Source: Cellulomonas terrae (GTDB taxonomy: Bacteria; Actinomycetota; Actinomycetes; Actinomycetales; Cellulomonadaceae). From it: 64,000 nucleotides of DNA. The DNA lies in the NCBI RefSeq assembly GCF_007990265.1, contig NZ_BJWH01000007.1, forward strand, positions 1 through 64,000, read 5' to 3'. Under the pieces are notes generated by a model. It was given only the letters and a program-made list of their open reading frames with translations, was not told the DNA's origin and did no database searches. Position numbers and translations under genes: made by a program. Positions 17,488 to 25,677 of this stretch are shown here, in pieces; positions within the stretch are counted from its first letter, which is position 1, and each line of letters starts with the position of its first letter.

Positions 17488-18927
17488 TTAAGTACGGCCC
17501 CCGAGGACATTGAGGACCTGGGTGTCGAGATCCTCGACGCTCCAGTCCCCCGGGCGCAGCAGTCGCTCTTGGAGGACCTCCCGGAGTAGCCGGACCGCGA
17601 CGCTGTTTGTCGCGACGGGAGCCTTCCCGGGCACCTCGAACTGGGCCTGCTTGTCCGAACTGCTTCCATGGACCAACTCGGAGCGACGGGCGTAGACGGT
17701 CTTCGCCATGCGGAACACCGACTCGGCCGACATTGGGTCTGTGGACCTGGAGGACAGCAGGACCGCGGCACGCAGAGCGATGCGGTACGAAAGCTCAGCG
17801 CCCTTCTGGCCGAGGAGCGCCTCGAGACCGATGCAAGCGTCGACGAGTTGATCATCAGGTGCGTCTCGCACCAGAGCAGTCGATAGGCGGCGAGCAGCGA
17901 GGCGGGTGGGTTTAGACGAGGCTGCCAGCGCGCTGGTCACCGCGGGCAGAAGATCCAGCTGTTCGCGTGTCACGGTTGGGCCCGGTTTGAGCCATCCGAA
18001 GTCGTCGAACACCCCTGGGTACCGTCGAGCGGTGTACAGCAAGTTGTATTCGGGAAGATCGTCTGTCCAGCTACCCGCCCAACCGAGCGGGCGACGGAAC
18101 ACACGTGCCCAACCCGTTGGGGCGGACGAGACGATCCGCAACGCTTCGCAGACGGCTTCGATTTTGGTGGTGTCGGGAACTTCCTCCCACATGAACATTC
18201 GCCGTCCCTCGCCAGGATTCGGCAGCGCTGGCATGCCTACTACGATCGCGAACCGGGCGGCGTCCGCGACTGGGCCTGGGACACCACTGATGTCATAGTC
18301 GACTGACATCCTCCGCAGGTCGTTGTCGTCGAGCAGCTCGATGCGTGACTGATCGTCGATCTCGAACGTGGCGTCGAGCTCGAGGTTCGTCAGGACCAGC
18401 GGGACGACGAGCTCGTAGCCGAGTTCCGGGGCGAGCCACGACTTCTCCCGCTGGCGGTACAGCTCAAGCACCTCGGCGCTGTCGATCGCGAAGCCGAGCA
18501 CCTTCGAGCGGTCAAAGATCGAGAACGGCAAGTCCCGGACGCTGTACTCGAAAAAGGTCTGGAGTATCGCCTCGCCGCCGGCGGGTATCGACGGCAGCGT
18601 GCGCTCGAGGATCGCCGGTGTGGTTCGCACATAGGTGAACAGCCCGCGAAGTGCATCCAGGTCCTCGTAGGCGAACGGGTGGATGGCGTCCCTGCTGGAA
18701 CTAAAGAACTCTCCGTAGGCGATGTCGTCGACTCGGTCGGCGGTCGCGGCGCGGCCGACGGTCGGCCACCCACTCTCATAACTTGAGACGGATTGCCGTC
18801 GTCGTCTCGGCACCCACGGCTCGTCATCTCGTCCCAGGTACTCGGACGACTTGGCGTCCATCTCGCGGACCACCGCCATGGTCAGCTCGCACAGTTTCGG
18901 GTCGAGCACCTTGGGCTCTTCACTCAT
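17488..18927 (-). CDS. ApeA-like HEPN-domain protein, possible anti-phage RNase
   Basis: A 479-residue soluble protein. The C-terminal part (about 360-440) looks like an ApeA-type HEPN domain: an IGLEALLG helix, an ALRAAVLLSSR helix, then YARRSELVHG with Arg415 and His420 in the Rx4H pattern of HEPN ribonucleases. The N-terminal 340 residues are beta-rich and unrecognised and may sense infection, as the N domain does in ApeA. It converges on the KAP NTPase gene (184-base gap), so they need not form one operon but travel together. The ATG at 18927 is preferred to an upstream TTG. Assignment rests on motif shape, not on a database search. Confidence 0.7.
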   Translation of the reverse strand: MSEEPKVLDPKLCELTMAVVREMDAKSSEYLGRDDEPWVPRRRRQSVSSYESGWPTVGRAATADRVDDIAYGEFFSSSRDAIHPFAYEDLDALRGLFTYVRTTPAILERTLPSIPAGGEAILQTFFEYSVRDLPFSIFDRSKVLGFAIDSAEVLELYRQREKSWLAPELGYELVVPLVLTNLELDATFEIDDQSRIELLDDNDLRRMSVDYDISGVPGPVADAARFAIVVGMPALPNPGEGRRMFMWEEVPDTTKIEAVCEALRIVSSAPTGWARVFRRPLGWAGSWTDDLPEYNLLYTARRYPGVFDDFGWLKPGPTVTREQLDLLPAVTSALAASSKPTRLAARRLSTALVRDAPDDQLVDACIGLEALLGQKGAELSYRIALRAAVLLSSRSTDPMSAESVFRMAKTVYARRSELVHGSSSDKQAQFEVPGKAPVATNSVAVRLLREVLQERLLRPGDWSVEDLDTQVLNVLGGRT

Positions 18928-19187
18928 GGGGCTATCCAACCCGGAGTAGCCGCCAGACGGGGCTCGACGGGAGTGTGTTCGCAGGCAGCTCGCCTTCCTG
19001 CCGACCGACGAAGACCCGATGCTCGCGCAGTAGCACGGGTCTCGAGTCCCGCGCTGCCCTCTTGCCGGTCAGTCGTCGAGCTGCGTTCTGAATGTCGCCG
19101 CGCTTCAAGTGAGCGTGGCTGCACGCCGATCGGCTAGTAGCGCGTGGCTGCGGTGGCCACGTCGGGGCGCCGAGCGAGAGGCCGAAG

Positions 19188-19745
19188 GTGGAAGAGATCT
19201 CGTTGGCGCGCCTTGCGCGCGAACTAGGCACCACAACCGGCATCACGATTAGGCTTGCCAGCGAACTCTCACGCGAGATCGCGTGGTGGCGCCCCGCGTC
19301 GACCGTCCGGCCAAAGCTCGCGCGCCAAATCCGAGCGGCCTACCTCGCGGACCCGCCCCCGCTCCCGGCACCGTACGACCGGGTCTCCCACCACAACGAC
19401 GACGCTTCACCCATGCCTCCGGCCTCCTCCCCGCGTCAGGCCATCGGGTGGTGGCCCGCGAACGAGGGTGACTCCGGTCGGCCCCCCCGCTGGCACAGGA
19501 ACGTCAACGGACGGTGCGCAGATCCGCAGGCCTCTCGCGTCGGGACCGGCACCGTTATTGGTGTGGGCCCGTTCGCCGAAGCGAAATCTCTAACCCGCCC
19601 CGCAGCCCGCGTGTGCGAGGCGTGTCGGCTGGCTGCCCCGCCCGAACCGTGGCAACAACGTGAGCGCGGGGATCCGGCCACCGCCGACGGCCCTCGCCGC
19701 CAGCGCGCAGTGGGGAACCCCAACCGCTGGACGAACTACCTGTAG
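19188..19745 (+). CDS. hypothetical protein with small Cys-containing C-terminus
   Basis: A 185-residue frame from a GTG. The first 55 residues could form a helix-turn-helix (ISLARLARELGTTTGITIRL). The middle is low-complexity and Pro-rich, and near the end there is VCEACRLAAP plus an earlier RCADPQ, which could bind a metal. It is the last gene before the repeat at 19807. No family was recognised, the ribosome-binding site is weak, and the frame may be a remnant. Confidence 0.4.
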   Translation: MEEISLARLARELGTTTGITIRLASELSREIAWWRPASTVRPKLARQIRAAYLADPPPLPAPYDRVSHHNDDASPMPPASSPRQAIGWWPANEGDSGRPPRWHRNVNGRCADPQASRVGTGTVIGVGPFAEAKSLTRPAARVCEACRLAAPPEPWQQRERGDPATADGPRRQRAVGNPNRWTNYL

Positions 19746-19806
19746 GCGGCGCCCGGTGGCCGACCGCTTATGCCTCGACGGGGCCTGGGACGGGAGGCCG
19801 AGCCGC

Positions 19807-19852
19807 CAAAGTACGCCGCTCAGCCACGGTCAATCTGTCGTGCATCTCGACA
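19807..19852 (+). repeat. 46-bp repeat copy 2, candidate transposon end
   Basis: CAAAGTACGCCGCT...TGCATCTCGACA aligns gap-free to copies 1 and 3. It lies downstream of the KAP/HEPN cargo and six bases before the 39-bp identical block. If ends of this type bound the element, this is the most likely right end of the segment holding the tns operon. No target-site duplication could be fixed by eye. Confidence 0.7.
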
Positions 19853-19857
19853 AGATT

Positions 19858-19896
19858 GTTTGACTAAACGGCCCGGATAGTCTGACTACCCGATTT
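19858..19896 (+). repeat. 39-bp identical block, copy A
   Basis: This block is identical over 39 bases to 22499-22537. It contains three GACTA/TAGTC words (GACTA, then TAGTC-T-GACTA) around a CGGCCCGGA core, so it can pair internally. It follows repeat copy 2 as its twin follows copy 3. The two blocks flank about 2.6 kb with the sigma-factor operon, a layout that permits recombination between them. Confidence 0.8.
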
Positions 19897-19927
19897 GTCC
19901 CGCTTTCAAGGCGAACGATGGTCCGGG

Positions 19928-20269
19928 TCAGGCGTACATCGACTCGATAAGCGCTGTGTGGTCCTCCAGTACGTAGAGCACGGAACCGCGGCAGGCCGCT
20001 CCGTCGAGCGTGACGTCCGGCTGGCCGGTGGCGGTGACCATGACGGCGGTGCCGAGGCAGTCCTCCATGCGCACCACCTCGCGGTGGCCCGGTTCGATCG
20101 TGAGCTCGTGGAGCTCGTCGACGAACTCCACGGTGATCGCGACGTCGCTGTTGTTGACGACGGCGAAGCCGTCGGTGCTGCGATCCGAGCACGACGACAC
20201 GATCACTGCCGAGATGGCTGCCAGGATGCTGAGCACGAGAGCTCCAGGCCGCTGGAGGATCGAGGTCAT
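19928..20269 (-). CDS. small lipoprotein, last gene of sigma operon
   Basis: A 113-residue protein beginning MTSILQRPGALVLSILAAIS and then VIVSSCSD, a signal peptide with a plausible lipobox Cys. The remainder is a small beta-rich domain containing two Cys (MEDCLG, GAACRG). It starts inside the stop of the upstream gene (ATGA overlap), so it belongs to the sigma-factor operon. An envelope-stress sensor or ligand for the upstream membrane protein is possible but not shown. Confidence 0.65.
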   Translation of the reverse strand: MTSILQRPGALVLSILAAISAVIVSSCSDRSTDGFAVVNNSDVAITVEFVDELHELTIEPGHREVVRMEDCLGTAVMVTATGQPDVTLDGAACRGSVLYVLEDHTALIESMYA

Positions 20270-21261
20270 CCGTGCTCGGCGACGTAGGTGCGTGCGCGCC
20301 TCAGGGACTCCTCGAGCGTCGCGCGCATGGCCGTGAGTTCGCCGCGGTGCGCGGCGATGTAGGGGGCTTGCAGGTTGGCCTGCAGCTGCGCGAGCCGTTC
20401 GATGTAGTCGACGTCGGCCTTGCACTGGGCGTCGATGACGGCGCTGTCCGTGCCCAGGGGCTCACCGTACTCAGCTGGTGTGTCTCCTGAGTTGCGCTTT
20501 CCGTCCGTCACCGCCCAGGGGCCCCGCTGCGGGTGGCGCCGCAGCCCGTGACCGATCAGGCACTCCTCCCAGTCGTCGAAGACCGCTCGACCGGCCTCGC
20601 TCTCGAAGACCTGCTGCTCGAAGTTCGGGATCTCCCCGCTGATGCTCAGCTGGGTCTTGGGCCAGAACTGCTGGACGTCGGGCGTCGCGTTGCAGTCTTC
20701 GAGGATCGCCATCTGTTGGTCGGTCGTGCTGACCTGGTCGCCTCCTGCGGCCTGCCACGCTGACATCGCCGGCGTCGACGGCACGTTGTAGCCGAACACC
20801 TCGACCTGTGGCATCCACCAGATGCCGTACCGACGGTCGTAGGGGATGTCCCCACCGGTGGACTGCTCAGGGATGTCGTAGCCGTGCTCGGCCGCGCAGG
20901 CGCGCATCGCTAGCGCGCTCGCGCGGCTGACCTCGGCCTGCTCGGACTCGCTCAGGAAGTAGCGGTCCCACGGCAACGTGATCGTCCCGTTGGTGGTATC
21001 GACGACCACCTCGAAGTCCTCGGGCTGGGTCGCTGGCTCCACAAGCGTGGACCGACGCACCTCCTGGACCAGGACCGGTGCGGCGAACCCGACGGCCAGG
21101 ACGCCGCACAGCGCCACGGCCGAGGTCCGCAACCCTCGCCGCCGCTGGGCCCGCCGGCTGGTGACCAGGACGTGCTCGGGCTGCACGTCGGAGTGCAGGT
21201 CGTCGAGGCGGATCGAGGAACGCAGCTGAGCTGCGAACTGCTCCTCTGTCGTGAGTGTCAT
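20266..21261 (-). CDS. membrane-anchored protein linked to ECF sigma factor
   Basis: A 331-residue protein with a short cytoplasmic N-terminus (LRSSIRLDDLHSD), one membrane segment at about residues 45-65 (LRTSAVALCGVLAVGFAAPVL) and a large extracytoplasmic domain with many Trp, Tyr and Cys. Its start overlaps the sigma-factor stop by four bases, and the next gene overlaps its own stop. Position and topology fit an anti-sigma or sensor role, although the cytoplasmic part shows no zinc-binding anti-sigma motif. Confidence 0.65.
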   Translation of the reverse strand: MTLTTEEQFAAQLRSSIRLDDLHSDVQPEHVLVTSRRAQRRRGLRTSAVALCGVLAVGFAAPVLVQEVRRSTLVEPATQPEDFEVVVDTTNGTITLPWDRYFLSESEQAEVSRASALAMRACAAEHGYDIPEQSTGGDIPYDRRYGIWWMPQVEVFGYNVPSTPAMSAWQAAGGDQVSTTDQQMAILEDCNATPDVQQFWPKTQLSISGEIPNFEQQVFESEAGRAVFDDWEECLIGHGLRRHPQRGPWAVTDGKRNSGDTPAEYGEPLGTDSAVIDAQCKADVDYIERLAQLQANLQAPYIAAHRGELTAMRATLEESLRRARTYVAEHG

Positions 21262-21842
21262 GAGTCCTCCGATCGTGTCTCGTCGAGCGTGCGGCGCAGC
21301 TGCGCCAGTCCCCGTGCAGCCGATGACTTCACGGTCCCCACCGGGATCTCCAGTTCGGCGGCGACCTCGGCCTCGGACAGGTCCAGCAGGTGCCGAAGCA
21401 CGACGACCCGACGCTGCTTGATCGGTAACAGCAGCAGCGCACGCACCACTGCGTCACGGTCGTCGACCGACGTCGCCGCCGAGCTGCTCGTGGCGTCCGG
21501 CTGCTCGAACCCGGTGAGCACTTCTCGTCGGGTGCGTCGCCACGTGTCGATGCGTTGGTTGGCCAGGATCCGGCGTGCCCACACGAGAGGGTCTCCGCGT
21601 CGGGCGGTCCGCCAGGTCCGCCAGGTCTTCTCGAAGGTCTGCTGGGTCAGGTCCTCGGCGCGGTGCCGGTCCCCGCAGAGCAGATACGCCATTCGGAACA
21701 GCGGATCACGAGCTGTAGCGACGAACGCGACGAACTCGTCTTCGTAGGTCGCGCCGGTGGCCACCACGACCCAGTCCTCACCATGGTCGCGCTGACGCTC
21801 AGGGTCGTCCTCGGCAAGCACCGCTGATGCGTCCCCGGTCAT
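21258..21842 (-). CDS. SigE-family ECF RNA polymerase sigma factor
   Basis: About 194 residues. Region 2 is clear (DEFVAFVATARDPLFRMAYLL, then AEDLTQQTFEKTW), as is region 4 with its helix-turn-helix (LPIKQRRVVVLRHLL, then EIPVGTVKSSAARGLAQLR). This is the actinobacterial SigE/SigM-like ECF type. I chose the ATG at 21842, which follows a GAGGG element, over a GTG 14 codons upstream. It leads a three-gene operon with a membrane protein and a lipoprotein and lies between two copies of the 46-bp + 39-bp repeat, so it may be mobile regulatory cargo. Confidence 0.88.
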   Translation of the reverse strand: MTGDASAVLAEDDPERQRDHGEDWVVVATGATYEDEFVAFVATARDPLFRMAYLLCGDRHRAEDLTQQTFEKTWRTWRTARRGDPLVWARRILANQRIDTWRRTRREVLTGFEQPDATSSSAATSVDDRDAVVRALLLLPIKQRRVVVLRHLLDLSEAEVAAELEIPVGTVKSSAARGLAQLRRTLDETRSEDS

Positions 21843-22043
21843 CGTCACACCCTCAACACGCAGCATCTCGGCGAAAGGTTCCACCCCTGATCAGTCGTCC
21901 CCCACTTGCTGGCGAAGGTCACCAGCACCAAGGCCTCGCCCCAGATTTGGCGCTCACCCTGCAGTTGACCCCGCTTTGACTCGGCTTCGTCCCGACGCCG
22001 CCACCGCGTGCTGCCAGCAGCGCGCATCGGGCGGAGTGGATCG

Positions 22044-22307
22044 CTACGCCTGTGGCCGGACCCGCGTGCCAGCCAGGAAGCCGGCCGCCCAACTTGACCC
22101 AATCAACCCAAGAACGAGCAGCGCTGCTCCCGCGAGGTGAGATGGCCGCAGGAAGGTCCCCCGCGGCGTGAAGGTCTCTTGGGACAGGGGGGCGTACGCG
22201 AACCAGCCGACGTCTGTGGTCGGTATCAGAGCAAGCACTGAAACGCCGACGGCGACCAGCAGCAGGCCCGAAACGAGTAGAAGAACGGCGCGACGTCGCT
22301 GCGGCAC
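22044..22307 (-). CDS. small two-helix membrane protein
   Basis: About 87 residues from a GTG start, with two membrane helices (AVLLLVSGLLLVAVGVSVLAL near the N-terminus and LAGAALLVLGLIGSSWAAGFL near the C-terminus) joined by a polar loop. There is no recognised family. It lies upstream of the sigma operon on the same strand, inside the segment bracketed by the repeats. Confidence 0.5.
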   Translation of the reverse strand: MPQRRRAVLLLVSGLLLVAVGVSVLALIPTTDVGWFAYAPLSQETFTPRGTFLRPSHLAGAALLVLGLIGSSWAAGFLAGTRVRPQA

Positions 22308-22438
22308 CGTGTGAGCGTAGCGACGAAGTGACGACCTGCAGCCGAAAACCACGACGACGGGTCTAGCGAGCCGCCGAGCCGGGCGCCCAGCGAGCCGGCT
22401 GCACATTGACTGCTGACCAGCCGAGACCGTTGGGCGAT

Positions 22439-22484
22439 CAAAGTAGGACGCTCGAGCTCGGTCAATCTCTCCTGCATCTCGACA
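22439..22484 (+). repeat. 46-bp repeat copy 3, candidate transposon end
   Basis: CAAAGTAGGACGCT...TGCATCTCGACA is the closest to the consensus of the four copies. The last bases continue into CGAGATGCA, making a perfect 9-3-9 palindrome, TGCATCTCG-ACA-CGAGATGCA (22473-22493), that the other copies lack. The 39-bp block follows at 22499. Similarity with copy 1 extends upstream to 22401. Confidence 0.7.
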
Positions 22485-22498
22485 CGAGATGCAACATA

Positions 22499-22537
22499 GT
22501 TTGACTAAACGGCCCGGATAGTCTGACTACCCGATTT
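22499..22537 (+). repeat. 39-bp identical block, copy B
   Basis: A perfect match to 19858-19896. After it, both copies continue with a similar TCCCG stretch before diverging. Together with the adjacent 46-bp repeats they form direct repeats of about 100 bp around the sigma-factor segment. Confidence 0.8.
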
Positions 22538-22599
22538 TTCCCGTTTCGGCTCCGCGCAGCAGCAGCCATCGCTGCGGCGCCGTTCGTCGCCGCGAGTCC

Positions 22600-23000
22600 T
22601 TAGGTCAGTGCGTGCTCGAGCGCCGACCGGCTCCGCAACATCCATGCGGCCGCTCGAGCTCGCCAGGCGACGTCCCACAAAGGTCCAGCCTCGTGTTCGG
22701 GCTCGACGGAGCGGGCCTCGTAGGCGGCGTCGGCGATAGCGAGTTCGATCATGGTCGTGACGAGCCCGCCACGAGATCGCCGGTCGAGCTCGTATCCGTC
22801 GACGATCAGGCGTAGGTGTCGAGCTCGTTCCTGGTGGCTGCCGAGGCGCTGACGGGCGGCGATGTCGTCGTCGTGGAGCTGGGCGTTGAGCCAGCACAGC
22901 TGGGCGAGCCGACGAGGGGGTCGACCGGTCCAGCGGACTCCCAGTCGATCAGCGTGACCGTCTCGGCGTTGACCACGATGTGCGGCCGCGACACGATCGC
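22600..23000 (-). pseudogene. aminoglycoside-phosphotransferase-like gene remnant
   Basis: Read on the minus strand, one frame gives HIVVNAETVTLIDWESAGPV, the C-lobe metal-binding region of APH/choline-kinase-like phosphotransferases. The continuation is then in another frame (LAQLCWLNAQLHDDD through LRSRSALEHALT) to a stop at 22600. A frameshift at about 22915 and the loss of the catalytic loop and N-lobe show it is decayed. It lies just after repeat copy 3 and may have been damaged by the insertion or deletion that placed the repeat. Confidence 0.6.
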
Positions 23001-23125
23001 CCGCTCCGCGCCGGCCAGGGGCTCACCGCGTTGCGGTCCGACGACGTCGGCGCGGCGGCGGATCTCCTGGTCAGGCGGTCGCCGGTGTTTCCAGGCGCGT
23101 CGCCCGCACGTGCTCTACTGGATCC

Positions 23126-24151
23126 GTGGCAGAGGCGACCGCGACTGTTGAGAGCCCAGCGGTGCCGACCGTCTCGATCGTCCGGAACCTCGGCGTGATC
23201 GCCGCCACCGCGGCGATCATGGTGGTGACCGACTATGTGGTCTTGCACCTTCTCCTGCTCACGATGTTCTGGGGCCCGGTGATACTCATCGGGATCCCCA
23301 TCGCGCTGGTGGCGCTCCCGATCGCGATCATCGGAGTATCGAAGCACCTCACCGGTGGTTCCCACACGATGGGGGCGATCACTGTCAGTATCGTGCTGGC
23401 CGTCGCCGGGGTGTACGGGTACCAGAGCGGCGCTCTCTCCCTGTTTGGCGACATCAACCCGACAGCTCACCTGCTCCTCTGCGTGCTCTCAGCCGTCACG
23501 CTGGGGCTGTTCCTCGGACCGTGGCCACTTCGTGGCGCAGGAGTTGCCGCCGCCGCCACACTCGTCGCACTCGTGCTTGTCCTGCCGACGTCGGGCGAAA
23601 GGGCCGCTGTCGAGCACGCCCGGGCCGAGGCGGAGACCCAGCGGCAGAACGCGGAGGCGCGGCAGCAGGTCACCGAGCACTTCCTCGACCAGCGCGCGTT
23701 CCCTGTTCTCGCCGAGTCGCCCGGGTGGCGCAACCCCAAGATCCGAGCGACTGGTTGGGACGCGATGACGTGGATGGTCAACGACGTCGGCGCGGTCGCC
23801 ACGGCATTGGTCCTTGCGCCCGTCGAGGAGTCGGAGGACACCACCCTGTGCGCGTACATCGGCCGGCCCGGCGACGGCGCTCCAGCCGACTGGTGCATCA
23901 GGACGGGCGCGGTCTGGACAAGGGCGGACGGGACCGGCGTGGCGTACATCGACGGCGGGCGAGCCGTTGCGATCAAGGCGGCCGACGAATTCACTGTCGC
24001 CCAAGCTGGCGGATCGTCGTCAGCCACCGCTGCGGACATCGCAGCGCTCGCAACAAGCGTCCGTGCCATGACGGACGCAGAGGTCGAGACGTACATCCTC
24101 CCCGTCTACGACGGCGTGAACACGCCCGTCATCGACGCGCCGGATCTCTAG
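23126..24151 (+). CDS. membrane protein with extracytoplasmic domain, unknown
   Basis: A 341-residue protein from a GTG. About four or five membrane helices lie between residues 20 and 155 (for example GVIAATAAIMVVTDYVVLHLL and ITVSIVLAVAGVYGY). A short charged helix follows (HARAEAETQRQNAEARQQV), then a soluble beta-rich C-terminal domain with two Cys (LCAYIG, WCIRTG). No family was recognised. It is divergent from the broken phosphotransferase and lies between repeat copies 3 and 4. Confidence 0.65.
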   Translation: MAEATATVESPAVPTVSIVRNLGVIAATAAIMVVTDYVVLHLLLLTMFWGPVILIGIPIALVALPIAIIGVSKHLTGGSHTMGAITVSIVLAVAGVYGYQSGALSLFGDINPTAHLLLCVLSAVTLGLFLGPWPLRGAGVAAAATLVALVLVLPTSGERAAVEHARAEAETQRQNAEARQQVTEHFLDQRAFPVLAESPGWRNPKIRATGWDAMTWMVNDVGAVATALVLAPVEESEDTTLCAYIGRPGDGAPADWCIRTGAVWTRADGTGVAYIDGGRAVAIKAADEFTVAQAGGSSSATAADIAALATSVRAMTDAEVETYILPVYDGVNTPVIDAPDL

Positions 24152-24250
24152 GGTGAGTTGACCAGGTTGGACCTCGATCGACCACTTGCGCTGCGAGCCG
24201 GCAGACCCAGCCACCGCCAGTGAAACGACAGCACCGGGTGGTCAGAGTTC

Positions 24251-24289
24251 AACGCTCGGCGTTCGGCCAATCTGCGGTGCATCTCGACA
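24251..24289 (+). repeat. diverged copy 4 of the 46-bp repeat
   Basis: AACGCTCGGC...CCAATCTGCGGTGCATCTCGACA matches copy 3 from its ACGCTCG onward with one single-base indel, and the last 22 bases closely match copies 2 and 3. The CAAAGTAG part is lost. It is the rightmost copy and may mark the outer boundary of the accessory island, because typical chromosomal gene spacing resumes to its right. Confidence 0.6.
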
Positions 24290-24434
24290 GCAGCCTCGTT
24301 TCCGCAATCGTGCAGATACGTTTTCGTAGCTAGCACCAACCACCTTCGCGGTGCCGGCTGAACACCGGCGAGGCAGTTGGGGCCACCAGGCACCAACCAA
24401 GGCGTACAGGCAGGAGCAGATCAACGGCGCTGAC

Positions 24435-24707
24435 ATGGAGACGCAGTACGGCACGTACTACTACTACGACCGTGTGCGGGCCTGGGTTTAGGCCTCCTAC
24501 TGCGGCGTCCGCGGCTCGCACAAGTGCGTCGACGAGTACGCGGTCGCCCTGGCCGTCTCCCTGGTCGAGTGCGCCGACAGCGGAGGCGTGTACGAGCGCA
24601 ACTTCTACGCCAAGTGGCGGTTCTCGACTCTCCACGAGGCCGTGCCCGTCTCCTGGGTCGAGACGGCCAGCCTGAACGTCTCCGCCCAGGGTTCGATCTG
24701 GCAGTAG
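24435..24707 (+). pseudogene. small gene remnant with in-frame amber codon
   Basis: From ATG 24435 the frame reads METQYGTYYYYDRVRAWV, then TAG at 24489-24491, and then continues in frame (ASYCGVRGSHKCVDEYAV ... QGSIWQ) to a second TAG at 24705. Codon use and composition after the stop look coding, and the frame extends upstream of the ATG toward repeat copy 4. A gene truncated at its 5' end by insertion or deletion near the repeat, and then broken by a nonsense change, would explain this. The product is not recognised. Confidence 0.45.
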
Positions 24708-24737
24708 CAGTCCCGAATCGCCTACGCGGAGGTAGCG

Positions 24738-24959
24738 ATGTTCGTGAACGTGTCGTACACCCACCTGGTGATTGTCGTCAGCTACCTGGCGGCGATGATT
24801 GCGGCGCTCATCTCCATCTGGCGGTCTTCCGAGACGGGTACAGGCGTGAAGGTGTACTGGACGGGCATCGTGGTCCTCTTGCCGTATGTCGGCCCGCTGA
24901 TGTGGGCGATCAACCTCGCCATCAGTGCGAGACGCCGGTCGACGCCGTCCGGCGCCTGA
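24738..24959 (+). CDS. small membrane protein, PLDc_N-like
   Basis: 73 residues with two membrane helices (HLVIVVSYLAAMIAALISIW and VYWTGIVVLLPYVGPLMWAIN) ending in a basic tail. The pattern LLPYVGPLMWAIN is like the phospholipase-D N-terminal (PLDc_N) two-helix module found alone in many bacteria. It is followed by a strong hairpin terminator. It may be associated with envelope functions; the role is unknown. Confidence 0.6.
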   Translation: MFVNVSYTHLVIVVSYLAAMIAALISIWRSSETGTGVKVYWTGIVVLLPYVGPLMWAINLAISARRRSTPSGA

Positions 24960-24969
24960 CAGCATGACC

Positions 24970-25003
24970 AGAGGACCCCGGGGCCGACGTCCTGGGGTCC
25001 TCT
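24970..25003 (+). terminator. hairpin terminator
   Basis: AGAGGACCCC and GGGGTCCTCT form perfect 10-bp arms around a 14-base GC-rich loop, 11 bases after the small membrane protein stop. There is no long T run, which is common in this GC range. Confidence 0.6.
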
Positions 25004-25107
25004 GCTGTCCGCGACCCCCCATGACAAACCTGCTGCTGTCGCAGCGATTTGCGGGCGGCCCCTGCCGCCTGACCCTTTCCCGGCCGAACGCGGGGCGTTC
25101 GCGGGCG

Positions 25108-25635
25108 TCAGCGGGAGGGCAGCAGTCCGCGTTCGAGCATGCGGTCGGCTGAGGCGATCGCGTCGCGCACGAATCTCGCCGTCAGTGCGGTGTAGGCCTC
25201 GACATCGGCCGGGGACCAGTTCTCGAGGACCTCCGCGATCATCCGGTCACCAAGCGCGTACACGCCGCGCGCGGCCTCCTTCCCGCTTGCAGTCAGGCTG
25301 ATGAGGGTCGCGCGACCGTCCCTCGGGTCCGCCGAACGCTGCACGAGGCCGTCGGCCTCCAGGCGTCGGACGATCTTGCTGACGTGCGAGGCCCCCGTGC
25401 CCAATACCTCGGCGAGAGCAGTGGGTCGCATCGACCCCCAGGCCAGGAGGTGGCGGAGAGCTTGGTGATCGGCTTGGTCGAGCGTCTCACCGGTCTTGGC
25501 CAGGATCTGCCCCTGGATGGCGGGCGTGTCCCACAGGAGGATCAGCGCGCTGAGGTGTGCCAGGAGCTCCGACCGGTAGGGGAAGTCGTCCGCCGTGCGT
25601 GCCCTGCCCTGTGTTGTAGCTCGCTCTGACTTCAC
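25108..25635 (-). CDS. MarR-family transcriptional regulator
   Basis: 175 residues with a helical dimer N-terminus, a winged helix (PTALAEVLGTGASHVSKIVRRLEADGLV), the characteristic wing DPRDGRATLISLT, and a C-terminal dimer helix. The GTG at 25635 is favoured because GGAGG lies nine bases before it; an ATG at 25644 would abut that site. It diverges from an alpha/beta hydrolase gene across a perfect palindrome, the standard layout in which MarR represses both genes until a ligand releases it. Confidence 0.88.
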   Translation of the reverse strand: MKSERATTQGRARTADDFPYRSELLAHLSALILLWDTPAIQGQILAKTGETLDQADHQALRHLLAWGSMRPTALAEVLGTGASHVSKIVRRLEADGLVQRSADPRDGRATLISLTASGKEAARGVYALGDRMIAEVLENWSPADVEAYTALTARFVRDAIASADRMLERGLLPSR

Positions 25636-25677
25636 GTTCCACATCCTCCACGTCTCGTACGGCGCACAAGAACTTCC

